Of a DNA stretch of 13,210 nucleotides, positions 1 to 7,133 are shown in pieces (within the stretch, counting starts at the first letter, position 1; the number at the start of each line of letters is the position of its first letter). A program made the translations under genes and the position numbers. The stretch is from Candidatus Omnitrophota bacterium (GTDB taxonomy: Bacteria > Omnitrophota > Gorgyraeia > Tantalellales > Tantalellaceae): assembly GCA_030631915.1 (NCBI GenBank), contig DAOVKF010000032.1, positions 1 to 13,210 on the forward strand. Direction: 5' to 3'. The notes beneath the pieces were generated by a model that saw nothing but the letters and a program-made list of their open reading frames with translations, made no database searches and had not been told where the DNA came from.

Positions 1-1368
1 ATATGGGAAACGGATGCCGATGGTTTATACACTTATGCGAGTCCGATAGCCGAAGAGATTTTTGGTTATACACTGGAAGAGATAGTCGGAAAGAAACATT
101 TTTATGACCTGTTCCACCCCGAAGACCGGGAAGAGCTGAAGAAAAAGGCTTTTGAGATCTTTGCTAAAAAAGAATCTTTCCATGGATTCAAAAACCGGAA
201 CGTGCACAAAAACGGCGAAACAGTATGGCTTTTGACGAGTGGCACTCCCGTGCTTGATGAAAAGGGACATCTTTCAGGATACAGAGGCGTGGATATGGAC
301 ATTACCAGGCGCGAAAAAGCGGAAAAGAGGCTGCGCCTTCTTTCAAGCGTGGTGGAACAGAGCACTGAAGGCATGGCTCTAGCCGGTCTGGATGGAGGGT
401 TGATGTTCGTTAATAAAGCTTTTGCGAGTATGCATGGTTATACGCCCGAAGAATTACGCGGGAAAAATCTTTCCGTTTTTCACTCACCCGATCAGATGCC
501 TTTTGTGGAGGCCGCGAACCGGCAGATCAAAAAGACCGGCGAATTCAACGGAGAGATATGGCACGTCCGCAGGGACGGCACGCTTTTCCCGACCTGGATG
601 CATAATACGCTGCTCAGGGACGCGACAGGCCGGCCGGTCGGCCTGATCGGTATTCTCCGCGACATCACCGAGCGCAAAAAAATGGAGCAGTCCCAGAGGC
701 TGACGCAGCTGGGGCAGCTGATAGCTGATATCGCCCATGAGGTGAATAATCCGCTTATGATAATCTCGGGCAATACGCAGCTCGCTTTGATGGAGAACGC
801 GGGAAATGAGGCTCTGAAGAAGTATCTCGGCACTATATTTGATCAGGCACAAAGGGCAAAAGACATCATCCTCAGGGTTCTCAAGTATTCCAGGCCGGGG
901 AAAGCCGAGCGCCGGAGATCGAATATCAACATGAGCGTTGATATCGCAGTTTCCCTTGTGGAACATGAGTACGCGGTCCAGGGTGTCATCATAGACAGGA
1001 AGTTTGCCCAGGGCCTGCTCCCGGTGTTTATAGACGAGAAGGGGATCCAGGAAGTGCTGCTGACTTTATTGACCAACGCGTTTGAGGCCATGCCCGGAGG
1101 AGGGGTTATTGATGTGTCCACTTCCCATGGGAAGGGTTTGGTAAAAGTGAATATAAAGGATACAGGGGAAGGCATGTCCAAAGAGATCCTGGAAAGGATA
1201 TTCGAGCCCTTTTTTACCACAAAAGATAAAGGCACGGGCCTGGGTATTCCCATATGCCAGACCATTGTTAAAGAGAATGACGGCGACCTGAAACTGGCAA
1301 GCGCGCCGGGCAAAGGCACGACAGCCACTATACTTTTACCTGTCTATAAAAAGGAGGGCGGGCAATGA
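1..1368 (+). CDS. PAS-domain sensor histidine kinase (5'-truncated)
   Basis: Sensor kinase of a two-component system; its start lies before the window, since frame 1 is open from base 1 and a PAS fold is already under way there. A first PAS domain covers about bases 1-310 (HPEDR motif near 118-132, ending in the PAC-like DMDITRREKAEKRL) and a second about 330-680 (ending in ILRDITERKK). The HisKA dimerisation domain carries the H-box IAHEVNNPL, with the predicted phospho-accepting His codon at 736-738. The HATPase domain shows the N-box (TNAFEAMPGG), G1 (DTGEGM, from 1159), F-box (FEPFFTTKD), G2 (GTGLGIPI) and a final GKGTTATILLP. I see no membrane segment in the visible part, so it may sense a cytoplasmic redox or ligand cue through PAS; the ligand is unknown. 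The stop codon overlaps the start of the next regulator (ATGA), which makes that protein its likely partner. Confidence 0.93.
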   Translation: MWETDADGLYTYASPIAEEIFGYTLEEIVGKKHFYDLFHPEDREELKKKAFEIFAKKESFHGFKNRNVHKNGETVWLLTSGTPVLDEKGHLSGYRGVDMDITRREKAEKRLRLLSSVVEQSTEGMALAGLDGGLMFVNKAFASMHGYTPEELRGKNLSVFHSPDQMPFVEAANRQIKKTGEFNGEIWHVRRDGTLFPTWMHNTLLRDATGRPVGLIGILRDITERKKMEQSQRLTQLGQLIADIAHEVNNPLMIISGNTQLALMENAGNEALKKYLGTIFDQAQRAKDIILRVLKYSRPGKAERRRSNINMSVDIAVSLVEHEYAVQGVIIDRKFAQGLLPVFIDEKGIQEVLLTLLTNAFEAMPGGGVIDVSTSHGKGLVKVNIKDTGEGMSKEILERIFEPFFTTKDKGTGLGIPICQTIVKENDGDLKLASAPGKGTTATILLPVYKKEGGQ

Positions 1369-1736
1369 AGAGGATCCTGGTCCTGGAGGACGAACCGGAG
1401 ATAATCGACGTTATTGACAGGTTTCTGAGCGGCGAAGGTTTTGAAGTGACAGCGACTTCCAGGGGGAGCGATGCACTGGGAATTATCAGGACCCGGACGG
1501 ATATGGACCTGATGATAATGGACATGAAAATGCCCGAGATGAGAGGTATGGAGGTTTTAAGAAAGCTGAGGGATATGGGCAGAACGATTCCGGTCATCAT
1601 TATGACCGGGTCAGTGGACACGTCAAAATACGTCGATGAGTTGAATGAGATGGGATACAGCGAAGAGGATGTTCTCTTCAAACCCGCGGACCTTTACCGG
1701 ATTCTGGAGCTGGTCAATAAAAAGCTTGGCACATGA
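1365..1736 (+). CDS. Receiver-only response regulator (CheY-like)
   Basis: A single 123-residue receiver (REC) domain with no output domain. The acidic pocket is E8-D9, the predicted phosphorylated aspartate is D53 (IMDMKMPE), and the switch residues are T81 (MTGS) and K106 (FKPAD). ATG overlaps the kinase stop by four bases, so the two are probably translationally coupled, and the upstream AGGAGGGCGGGC stretch supplies a Shine-Dalgarno. With no DNA-binding domain it must act through protein contacts or a phosphorelay rather than as a transcription factor. The next gene begins 27 bases downstream, so this pair may share a transcript with the redox genes. Confidence 0.93.
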   Translation: MKRILVLEDEPEIIDVIDRFLSGEGFEVTATSRGSDALGIIRTRTDMDLMIMDMKMPEMRGMEVLRKLRDMGRTIPVIIMTGSVDTSKYVDELNEMGYSEEDVLFKPADLYRILELVNKKLGT

Positions 1737-1763
1737 TCCCTCACGCAGTCACGGACGAGATCA

Positions 1764-2237
1764 ATGGAACCTGTCGTTTCTGATATAAAAAAAATGATCC
1801 GGAAATACCGGGACCGAAAAGGCGCGCTCATCCCGCTTCTCCAGGATATTCAATCGGTATACGGATACGTTCCCAGGGGATCCGTGGAATTGATATCCAG
1901 GGAGCTGTCTGTTTATCCCGTGGAAATATACGGAATATTGACGTTTTATTCCCAGTTTTATCTTGCTCCGCGCGGCCGGCATGTGATCAGGGTATGTCAG
2001 GGGACCGCCTGCCATGTCATGGGCGGTAAGGAGATACTGGATTATCTGTCGGATAAACTGGGAATAGGCGAGGGTGAGACTACGGAAGACGGCGTGTTCT
2101 CCCTGGAAAGGGTAGCCTGTCTGGGGTGCTGCGGCATGGCTCCGGTTGTCGTGATAGGCAGCGATTTTTACGGAAATTGCACGATCCGGAAAGTGGAAGA
2201 GCTTGTGGATAAATTGCGGTCAGGGAAGGCCGGATAA
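1764..2237 (+). CDS. NuoE/HydC-type [2Fe-2S] thioredoxin-like subunit
   Basis: A 157-residue homologue of NuoE, the 24 kDa subunit of complex I, also known as HndA or HydC in soluble NAD-linked hydrogenases and transhydrogenases. A helical N-terminus (with LLQDIQSVYGYVP and the YGILTFYSQF motif) leads into a thioredoxin-like domain. The [2Fe-2S] ligands are visible as C78 and C83 (CQGTAC) and C119 and C123 (CLGCC); the extra C122 sits inside the second motif. In this family the cluster sits close to the FMN of the NuoF partner, and the NuoF-like gene starts immediately after this stop codon. The Shine-Dalgarno is weak (GACGAGA before ATG), which fits translation as part of a longer transcript. 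The family call is secure; which complex it belongs to is inferred from its neighbours. Confidence 0.93.
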   Translation: MEPVVSDIKKMIRKYRDRKGALIPLLQDIQSVYGYVPRGSVELISRELSVYPVEIYGILTFYSQFYLAPRGRHVIRVCQGTACHVMGGKEILDYLSDKLGIGEGETTEDGVFSLERVACLGCCGMAPVVVIGSDFYGNCTIRKVEELVDKLRSGKAG

Positions 2238-3992
2238 GTGAAGATAAAGATACTCATATGCATGGGAACAAGCGGTCTCTCAGCCGGCGCTGAAAAGGTG
2301 GAGCGCGTTCTACGCGATGAACTGGAGCGCCACGGGTTGACAGACAGATGCGAGATCGTGAAGACCGGCGACAGGGGCCTGTTCAGGGATGTCCTGGTGG
2401 ACGTTATTAGTCCGGCGCGTGGCAGGGTCACGTATGAATACATCAAACCGGAGAACGTGCCTCTGATAGTGGAGAGCCATCTTCTGGGGGGAGAGCCGGT
2501 GGAGAAATTGCGGGCAGGAGAGGATTATGAGCGGTTTTTCTCCGGCCAGACACGGATCGTGCTCGCGAATTGCGGGGAGATCGACCCTGAGAATATCGAC
2601 GATTACATGGAGCGCGGCGGGTACGGCGCGCTGAAAAGGGCTTTTGATATGGGCCCGGACAGGGTGATAGAGGAAGTCAGGAAATCGGGTCTCAGGGGCA
2701 GGGGCGGGGCCGGATTTCCCACGGCGTCGAAATGGGAGTTCTGCAGGAACGCCGGAGGTGAGCCAAAGTACGTGGTATGCAACGCGGATGAAGGGGATCC
2801 GGGCGCGTTCATGGACCGCAGTATTCTGGAAGGCGACCCGCATTCCGTGATAGAAGGCATGATCGTCGCGGGTTACGCGGCCGGTGCGGATGAAGGCTAT
2901 GTTTATTGCCGCGCGGAATACCCCCTGGCAATAAAGAGGTTGAAGGGGGCGATATCACAGGCCAGGGCAAAGGGATTTTTGGGCAGGCCTGTCCCGGGCA
3001 GCGGGTTTTCGTTTGACGTCAGCGTAAAAGAGGGTGCCGGCGCGTTCGTGTGCGGTGAGGAGACCGCTCTTATCGCGTCGATCGAAGGGCACAGGGGCAT
3101 GCCGCGGGCCAGGCCGCCTTTTCCGGCGCAGGAAGGGTTATGGGGTAAGCCCACGCTCATTAATAACGTGGAAACCCTTGCCAATATCAGTCATATCATA
3201 ACAAAAGGGGCGGAGTGGTTTTCTTCCACAGGCACGGAAGGGAGCAGGGGGACAAAGGTTTTCGCGCTGGCGGGAAAAGTGAAAAACACCGGCCTGGTAG
3301 AAGTGCCGATGGGAACCACGATCCGCGGGCTTATATACGGCCCCGGAGGCGGGATGGCGGACCCGGACGCGTCGTTCAAAGGCGTTCAGATCGGCGGCCC
3401 TTCAGGGGGATGCCTCCCGGAAAGCCTTCTGGATACGCCCATTGACTATGAATCCATTACGCGGACAGGCGCGATCATGGGGTCCGGCGGCATGATCGTA
3501 ATGGATGAGCGGACATGCATGGCCGATATGGCGAAATTTTTCCTTGATTTTACCGTAACGGAATCGTGCGGCAAATGCGTGCCCTGCAGGGTGGGCTTGA
3601 AGAGGATGCTGGAAGTCCTGGAGCGGATCACCGAAGGCCGGGGCAGGGAAGAGCATATCACGTTTTTACGGGACATGGGAGCTGTTGTAAAAAGCACCGC
3701 GCTTTGCGGGCTCGGGAACACGGCCCCTAACCCGGTATTGACGACCATAAAATATTTTCCGGAGGAATATCAGGCGCATGTAAAAGACAGGGTCTGCCCT
3801 TCACTCGTTTGTCCGGAGCTTCTGGAATTCGAGGTTATCGAAGAAAACTGCGTTAAATGCGGAAAGTGCTTCGCCGCCTGTCCTGCCGGCGCTATTACCT
3901 GGAAGAAGGGCGAGTATGCGGTGATCGACAAAGAGAAATGCGTGAAATGCAGGGCCTGCATTAACGCGTGCGGATTCAGGGCGATAAAATGA
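2238..3992 (+). CDS. NuoF/HydB-type FMN- and NADH-binding subunit with C-terminal diferredoxin
   Basis: A 584-residue NAD(H) dehydrogenase flavoprotein subunit. Domains in order: a thioredoxin-like domain (1-90), the FMN/NADH-binding Nqo1 core (about 110-330; glycine-rich RGRGGAGFPT, CNADEGDPGAF, FVCGEETAL), an SLBB domain (about 335-420), the N3-type [4Fe-4S] domain (C444, C447, C450 and C490), a C520/C525 pair typical of HydB-like proteins, and two [4Fe-4S] ferredoxin motifs (C538-C548 and C568-C578). The GTG start directly follows the NuoE-like stop and has AGGGAAGG at 2222-2229; starting at the next ATG would cut off the first beta strand. The N-terminal domain keeps C9 but lacks the other three expected cluster cysteines, so it probably holds no cluster. 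The gene ends in an ATGA overlap with the following one. HydB, HndC and StnB are the closest named analogues. Confidence 0.95.
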   Translation: MKIKILICMGTSGLSAGAEKVERVLRDELERHGLTDRCEIVKTGDRGLFRDVLVDVISPARGRVTYEYIKPENVPLIVESHLLGGEPVEKLRAGEDYERFFSGQTRIVLANCGEIDPENIDDYMERGGYGALKRAFDMGPDRVIEEVRKSGLRGRGGAGFPTASKWEFCRNAGGEPKYVVCNADEGDPGAFMDRSILEGDPHSVIEGMIVAGYAAGADEGYVYCRAEYPLAIKRLKGAISQARAKGFLGRPVPGSGFSFDVSVKEGAGAFVCGEETALIASIEGHRGMPRARPPFPAQEGLWGKPTLINNVETLANISHIITKGAEWFSSTGTEGSRGTKVFALAGKVKNTGLVEVPMGTTIRGLIYGPGGGMADPDASFKGVQIGGPSGGCLPESLLDTPIDYESITRTGAIMGSGGMIVMDERTCMADMAKFFLDFTVTESCGKCVPCRVGLKRMLEVLERITEGRGREEHITFLRDMGAVVKSTALCGLGNTAPNPVLTTIKYFPEEYQAHVKDRVCPSLVCPELLEFEVIEENCVKCGKCFAACPAGAITWKKGEYAVIDKEKCVKCRACINACGFRAIK

Positions 3993-6067
3993 CAAGATTG
4001 AGTATTGACGGCATGAAAGTGGAGGCAAAACCCGGCGAAACAGTGCTTGAGGCAGCGCTCCGGTCCGGTATTTACATACCCGGCCTGTGTTATCATCCGG
4101 ACCTTCCGCCTGCGGGCGCGTGCAGGTTATGCATTGTGGAGATCGAGGGGATGAAAGGGTTTCCCGCGTCCTGCACCACTGTGGCCAAAGAAGGTATGGT
4201 CGTGCGCACCGATACTCCGGAAATACTGGAGCTTCGGAGAAAGGTGATGTGGCTGATCCTGAGTGAGCATCCGGCGGACCTGGAGGAGTCATCTCAGTTA
4301 AGGAAAGTGGCTGAATGGATCGGCGCGGAACAGGCGCTCTCCGGTTTTGTTCCCGTGCCAAGGGATCTTCCCGCGATCACGGACGAACCGTTGTTCATCA
4401 GGGATCCGGCCCGGTGCATCCTGTGCGAACGCTGTGTCAGGATGTGCCAGGAGATAAGAGGCGCCGGAGCCATAGGACTTGTGAACCGCGGCGTGGATAC
4501 TGTCGTGGGCACTGATCATGATTCATCACTGAGCGACGCGGGGTGCAGGTTCTGTGAAGCGTGTGTGGAAGTATGCCCTTCAGGGGCGTTGGCCGATAAA
4601 GAGAGATTTGACGAAAAGGACCGCGAAAAAACGCTTTTACCGTGCGTGAACACGTGTCCCGCGGGGATAGATGTCGCGCGGTACGTAAGGTTGACCGCGG
4701 AAGGCAGGTTTCAGGACGCGCTGGAGGTCATAAGAGAAAAAGTCCCGTTTCCGCGTGTCCTGGGTTGTGTATGCGATCATCCGTGTGAGGAAGCCTGCCG
4801 AAGGGGTGAGGTGAACGAGCCTATAGCCATAAAGGCGTTAAAAAGGTTTGTGGCTGAACAAGATTCAGGCAGGTGGAAGTCCGCCCCGGAGTCTGCGGCG
4901 GACACGGGTAAGAGGGTCGCTGTTGTGGGGTCCGGGCCTGCCGGATTGACAGCCGCGTGGTTTCTGAGAAAGGCAGGGCATTCTGTGCTTGTTTTTGAGG
5001 CCATGTCCGAGGCGGGCGGGATGATGAGGACATGCATTCCCGGATACCGGCTGCCGAGAGACGTCCTGGACCGCGAGATCCGGGAAATAGAGAACGCGGG
5101 TGTGAAAATAAAGACGGGTTCGGAGATAGGGTCGCTTGATGAACTGTTTGATGAGGGTTTTGACGCGGTCTTTGTGGCTTCAGGTGCGGCTGATGGCGTA
5201 AACATGGGGATTCCCGGAGAGAATGACCCGCGGGTTTTGGACGGGATATCCCTGTTAAGGGACGTGAATTCCGGTCGAGAGGCGGCAATCGCCGGTGAAG
5301 TGGCGGTTGTCGGGGGAGGAAATGTGGCTGTGGACGCGGCAAGGAGCGCGCTCAGGGCCGGGTCGGAAAAAGTGACCATACTGTACAGACGGACCAGGGA
5401 TGAAATGCCCGCGGCCCGGGAAGAAGTGGAAGAGGCGTTGAAAGAGGGAGTGAATATCAGCTTTCTTGTGGCCCCCTGCGCAGTGCTGCCTGAACGCGGT
5501 AAGCTGAAAGTAAGATGCGTGCGCATGGAGCTGGGAGAACCTGACGCTGACGGCAGGAGGCGGCCTGTGCCTGTTGATGGCAGCGAATTTACGATGGAAA
5601 CGGACAGATTGATAACAGCAATAGGGCAAAAGCCGGCGGTGCCGGAGGGATTTGGCCTTTCGCTGGATAAAAAGGGGTGTATTGCCGCGGACGCGGAGAC
5701 CCTTTCCTGTTCAAGAGACGGGGTCTTTGCGGGCGGAGATGTGGTGACCGGCCCCGGTTCCGTGATCGAAGCGATCCAGGCCGGCAGAAAAGCCGCTTGT
5801 TCCATAGACAGGCGTCTGGGAGGCAGCGGCCTGATCGACCGGGCGTTTATTCCGGAAGAGGAAGAAGATCCCTGTCTGGGAAGGGATGAAGGCTTTGCTT
5901 ACAGGAGCAGGGTTGAGATACCCGGTCTTCCGGTAGACAGGAGACTGGATAATTTTTCTCAGGTGGAAGGTGTTCTTGATGAAAAAGCGGCGAAGGAAGA
6001 GGCGGAACGGTGCCTGAGATGTCAATTAAGGCTGAGAATTTCCAGGCCGACCCTGCCCCCTTTGTAA
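3989..6067 (+). CDS. NuoG-like ferredoxin domain fused to GltD/NfnB-type FAD/NADPH oxidoreductase
   Basis: A 692-residue fusion. The ATG at 3989 overlaps the previous stop (ATGA) and is preferred over an in-frame GTG at 3968. Residues 1-75 form a [2Fe-2S] ferredoxin fold (C34, C45, C48, C62). Residues 78-115 match the NuoG His/Cys cluster domain in outline (HPADL from H94), but its cysteines are missing. Two [4Fe-4S] motifs follow (C143-C153 and C186-C196), then a GltD-type N-terminal cysteine domain (C219, C223, C260-C270). The flavin domain has GSGPAG at 314-319, and the pyridine nucleotide site has GGGN at 442-445 followed by YRRTRDEMPA, whose arginines are typical of NADPH-using GltD and NfnB enzymes. 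The FAD-closing motif is FAGGDVVTG, and C675/C678 close the protein. It probably moves electrons between NADP(H), ferredoxin and the NuoEF-like pair. No hydrogenase H-cluster or molybdopterin domain is present. Layout resembles StnC of the Sporomusa-type Nfn, an inference by analogy. Confidence 0.9.
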   Translation: MTRLSIDGMKVEAKPGETVLEAALRSGIYIPGLCYHPDLPPAGACRLCIVEIEGMKGFPASCTTVAKEGMVVRTDTPEILELRRKVMWLILSEHPADLEESSQLRKVAEWIGAEQALSGFVPVPRDLPAITDEPLFIRDPARCILCERCVRMCQEIRGAGAIGLVNRGVDTVVGTDHDSSLSDAGCRFCEACVEVCPSGALADKERFDEKDREKTLLPCVNTCPAGIDVARYVRLTAEGRFQDALEVIREKVPFPRVLGCVCDHPCEEACRRGEVNEPIAIKALKRFVAEQDSGRWKSAPESAADTGKRVAVVGSGPAGLTAAWFLRKAGHSVLVFEAMSEAGGMMRTCIPGYRLPRDVLDREIREIENAGVKIKTGSEIGSLDELFDEGFDAVFVASGAADGVNMGIPGENDPRVLDGISLLRDVNSGREAAIAGEVAVVGGGNVAVDAARSALRAGSEKVTILYRRTRDEMPAAREEVEEALKEGVNISFLVAPCAVLPERGKLKVRCVRMELGEPDADGRRRPVPVDGSEFTMETDRLITAIGQKPAVPEGFGLSLDKKGCIAADAETLSCSRDGVFAGGDVVTGPGSVIEAIQAGRKAACSIDRRLGGSGLIDRAFIPEEEEDPCLGRDEGFAYRSRVEIPGLPVDRRLDNFSQVEGVLDEKAAKEEAERCLRCQLRLRISRPTLPPL

Positions 6068-6073
6068 AATATA

Positions 6074-6082
6074 TGCTATACT
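6074..6082 (+). promoter_or_regulatory. Extended -10 promoter for the downstream response regulator
   Basis: An extended -10 element, TGC followed by TATACT (five of six to TATAAT), lies in an AT-rich patch just after the oxidoreductase stop codon. No convincing -35 hexamer is spaced from it, which extended -10 promoters can tolerate. It would give a leader of about 28 bases ending in the strong Shine-Dalgarno AGGGGGAGA (6105-6113). It suggests the second regulator can be expressed apart from the redox operon. Confidence 0.5.
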
Positions 6083-6116
6083 ATATGTATTAACTTGCTT
6101 ATTCAGGGGGAGAAAC

Positions 6117-6485
6117 ATGGGAGCGCGCGTTTTAGTTATCGATGACGAGATAGAGATATGCAGGCTTTTAAAGGATTTTCTGGAAAAACAGGGATTTGAG
6201 GTGAGCATCGCTACCTCGGCTCTGGATGGGATCGAAAAAGTCAGGACAGAAAGACCGAAAGTGGTCCTTCTGGACGTCAGGATGCCGGAGATGGACGGCA
6301 TGGAGGTGATGAGGAAGATCAGGGAAATTGACAGGGACGTCGGTGTTATTCTGGCCACTGCTGTCAGAGACGAGCAAATAGCGCAGGAAGCGTTGAATTT
6401 AGGGGCCGTGGATTATATCATAAAACCGTTCGATCTGAGCTATTTAAAGAATACCCTGACAGTAAAGCTCATGACCCTGAAATAA
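6117..6485 (+). CDS. Receiver-only response regulator (second CheY-like protein)
   Basis: A 122-residue receiver domain. The acidic pair is D9-D10, the predicted phosphorylation site is D53 (LLDVRMPEMDG), and the switch residues are T81 (ATAV) and K103 (IIKPFD). It has no output domain and no kinase next to it on the downstream side. The start follows a strong Shine-Dalgarno, AGGGGGAGA, four bases ahead. It differs in sequence from the regulator at 1365-1736, so it is not a recent duplicate. It may share the upstream PAS kinase or belong to an unlinked system; the sequence does not decide between these. Confidence 0.93.
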   Translation: MGARVLVIDDEIEICRLLKDFLEKQGFEVSIATSALDGIEKVRTERPKVVLLDVRMPEMDGMEVMRKIREIDRDVGVILATAVRDEQIAQEALNLGAVDYIIKPFDLSYLKNTLTVKLMTLK

Positions 6486-6536
6486 ACCGGTAACAGCGAG
6501 AGTCCGGTCATGGGCCCCCGCGCGGGACGAATAGTC

Positions 6537-6564
6537 TTGCATAAGGGTTGAAATATGATACAAT
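6537..6564 (+). promoter_or_regulatory. Putative promoter of the RRM protein gene
   Basis: TTGCAT at 6537-6542 and TACAAT at 6559-6564 are 16 bases apart, and the -10 is preceded by TGA, giving an extended -10 element. Transcription would start near 6571. The -35 matches poorly, so the extended -10 carries most of the evidence. Confidence 0.5.
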
Positions 6565-6570
6565 ATGGGC

Positions 6571-6725
6571 GGTTTCGTCCCGGGACACGTGGAGTTCGGG
6601 GCGTGTTTCTCTTGTGTTTGATGATATTGCTACTTGGAGGGTAAGACCGCAAGTCCTGCGTCTGCCTTCGAAGGAAATGTTATCGGACAGAGAGAAGAGA
6701 TCGGAAAAAAAGAGGAGAGTAGAGA
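6571..6725 (+). other. Long 5' leader of the RRM protein gene with hairpins
   Basis: If transcription starts near 6571 the leader is about 155 bases with no convincing gene in it. Bases 6582-6589 (GGGACACG) can pair with 6602-6609 (CGTGTTTC), an 8-bp stem with two G-U pairs and a 12-base loop. A 10-base palindrome, CCTTCGAAGG, lies at 6665-6674. The end is a purine-rich run containing the Shine-Dalgarno AGAGGAGAG (6711-6719). I recognise no known riboswitch class. Confidence 0.35.
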
Positions 6726-6995
6726 ATGGAAGGCAGCAAACTGTATGTTGGCAATCTGAAGTATTCCGCGACCGCGGGAGAAATGGAAGAGTTGTTTTCG
6801 GGTTATGGTTCGGTCAAGGAGGTCAACATAATTGAAGGCAGAGGGTTTGGATTTGTTGAGATGTCCGAGGCGGCGGAAGCTGAGAAAGCGAAAGAAGCGC
6901 TGAACGGCACTGATTTCCAGGGCCGCACCCTGAAAATTGACGTGGCCAGGCCGCCCCAAAACAAAGAGAGAAGCGATTCCCGTAACAGATATTAA
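6726..6995 (+). CDS. RRM-domain RNA-binding protein
   Basis: An 89-residue protein that is a single RNA recognition motif plus a short basic, polar tail. RNP2 is LYVGNL (residues 6-11) and RNP1 is the octamer RGFGFVEM, with the aromatic residues that stack on RNA in this family. The final DVARP followed by an Asn/Arg/Ser-rich tail is typical of small bacterial RRM proteins, best known as the Rbp proteins of cyanobacteria, some of which respond to cold. It would act in the cytoplasm on single-stranded RNA; its targets are unknown. The start is supported by AGAGGAGAG just upstream. Nothing around it suggests a partner, and it seems to be its own transcription unit. The 138 bases after it hold no gene I can support. 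Confidence 0.93.
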   Translation: MEGSKLYVGNLKYSATAGEMEELFSGYGSVKEVNIIEGRGFGFVEMSEAAEAEKAKEALNGTDFQGRTLKIDVARPPQNKERSDSRNRY

Positions 6996-7133
6996 GCATG
7001 GCGGGGATTGAACACAGGGTCAGATCTTCATATTCCGGAACATGGTTGAAAAGGTTGATACGGGATAGGGGGCCTGGCCTTTATTTTGGAATGATACGGA
7101 TGATCCGGGTTTTGCGGAAGGAGAGGAGTTTTA

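Noticed and set aside
4777..5805. A 342-residue open frame on the minus strand inside the NuoG/GltD fusion gene
   Set aside because: It lies wholly opposite a gene with clear catalytic motifs, is Ser/Pro-rich and shows no recognisable domain; it is a shadow of the codon bias.
3968..6067. [FeFe] hydrogenase (HydA) reading of the NuoG-like fusion
   Set aside because: The N-terminus resembles HydA/NuoG ferredoxin domains, but after residue 215 the protein is GltD-like; no H-cluster cysteine motifs are present.
6486..6536. Rho-independent terminator after the second response regulator
   Set aside because: GC-rich short palindromes such as CCCGCGCGGG occur, but no stable stem followed by a T run is present.
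6548..6835. A 95-residue plus-strand open frame overlapping the RRM gene
   Set aside because: It spans the promoter and leader and then runs out of frame through the RRM coding region; no Shine-Dalgarno or recognisable domain.
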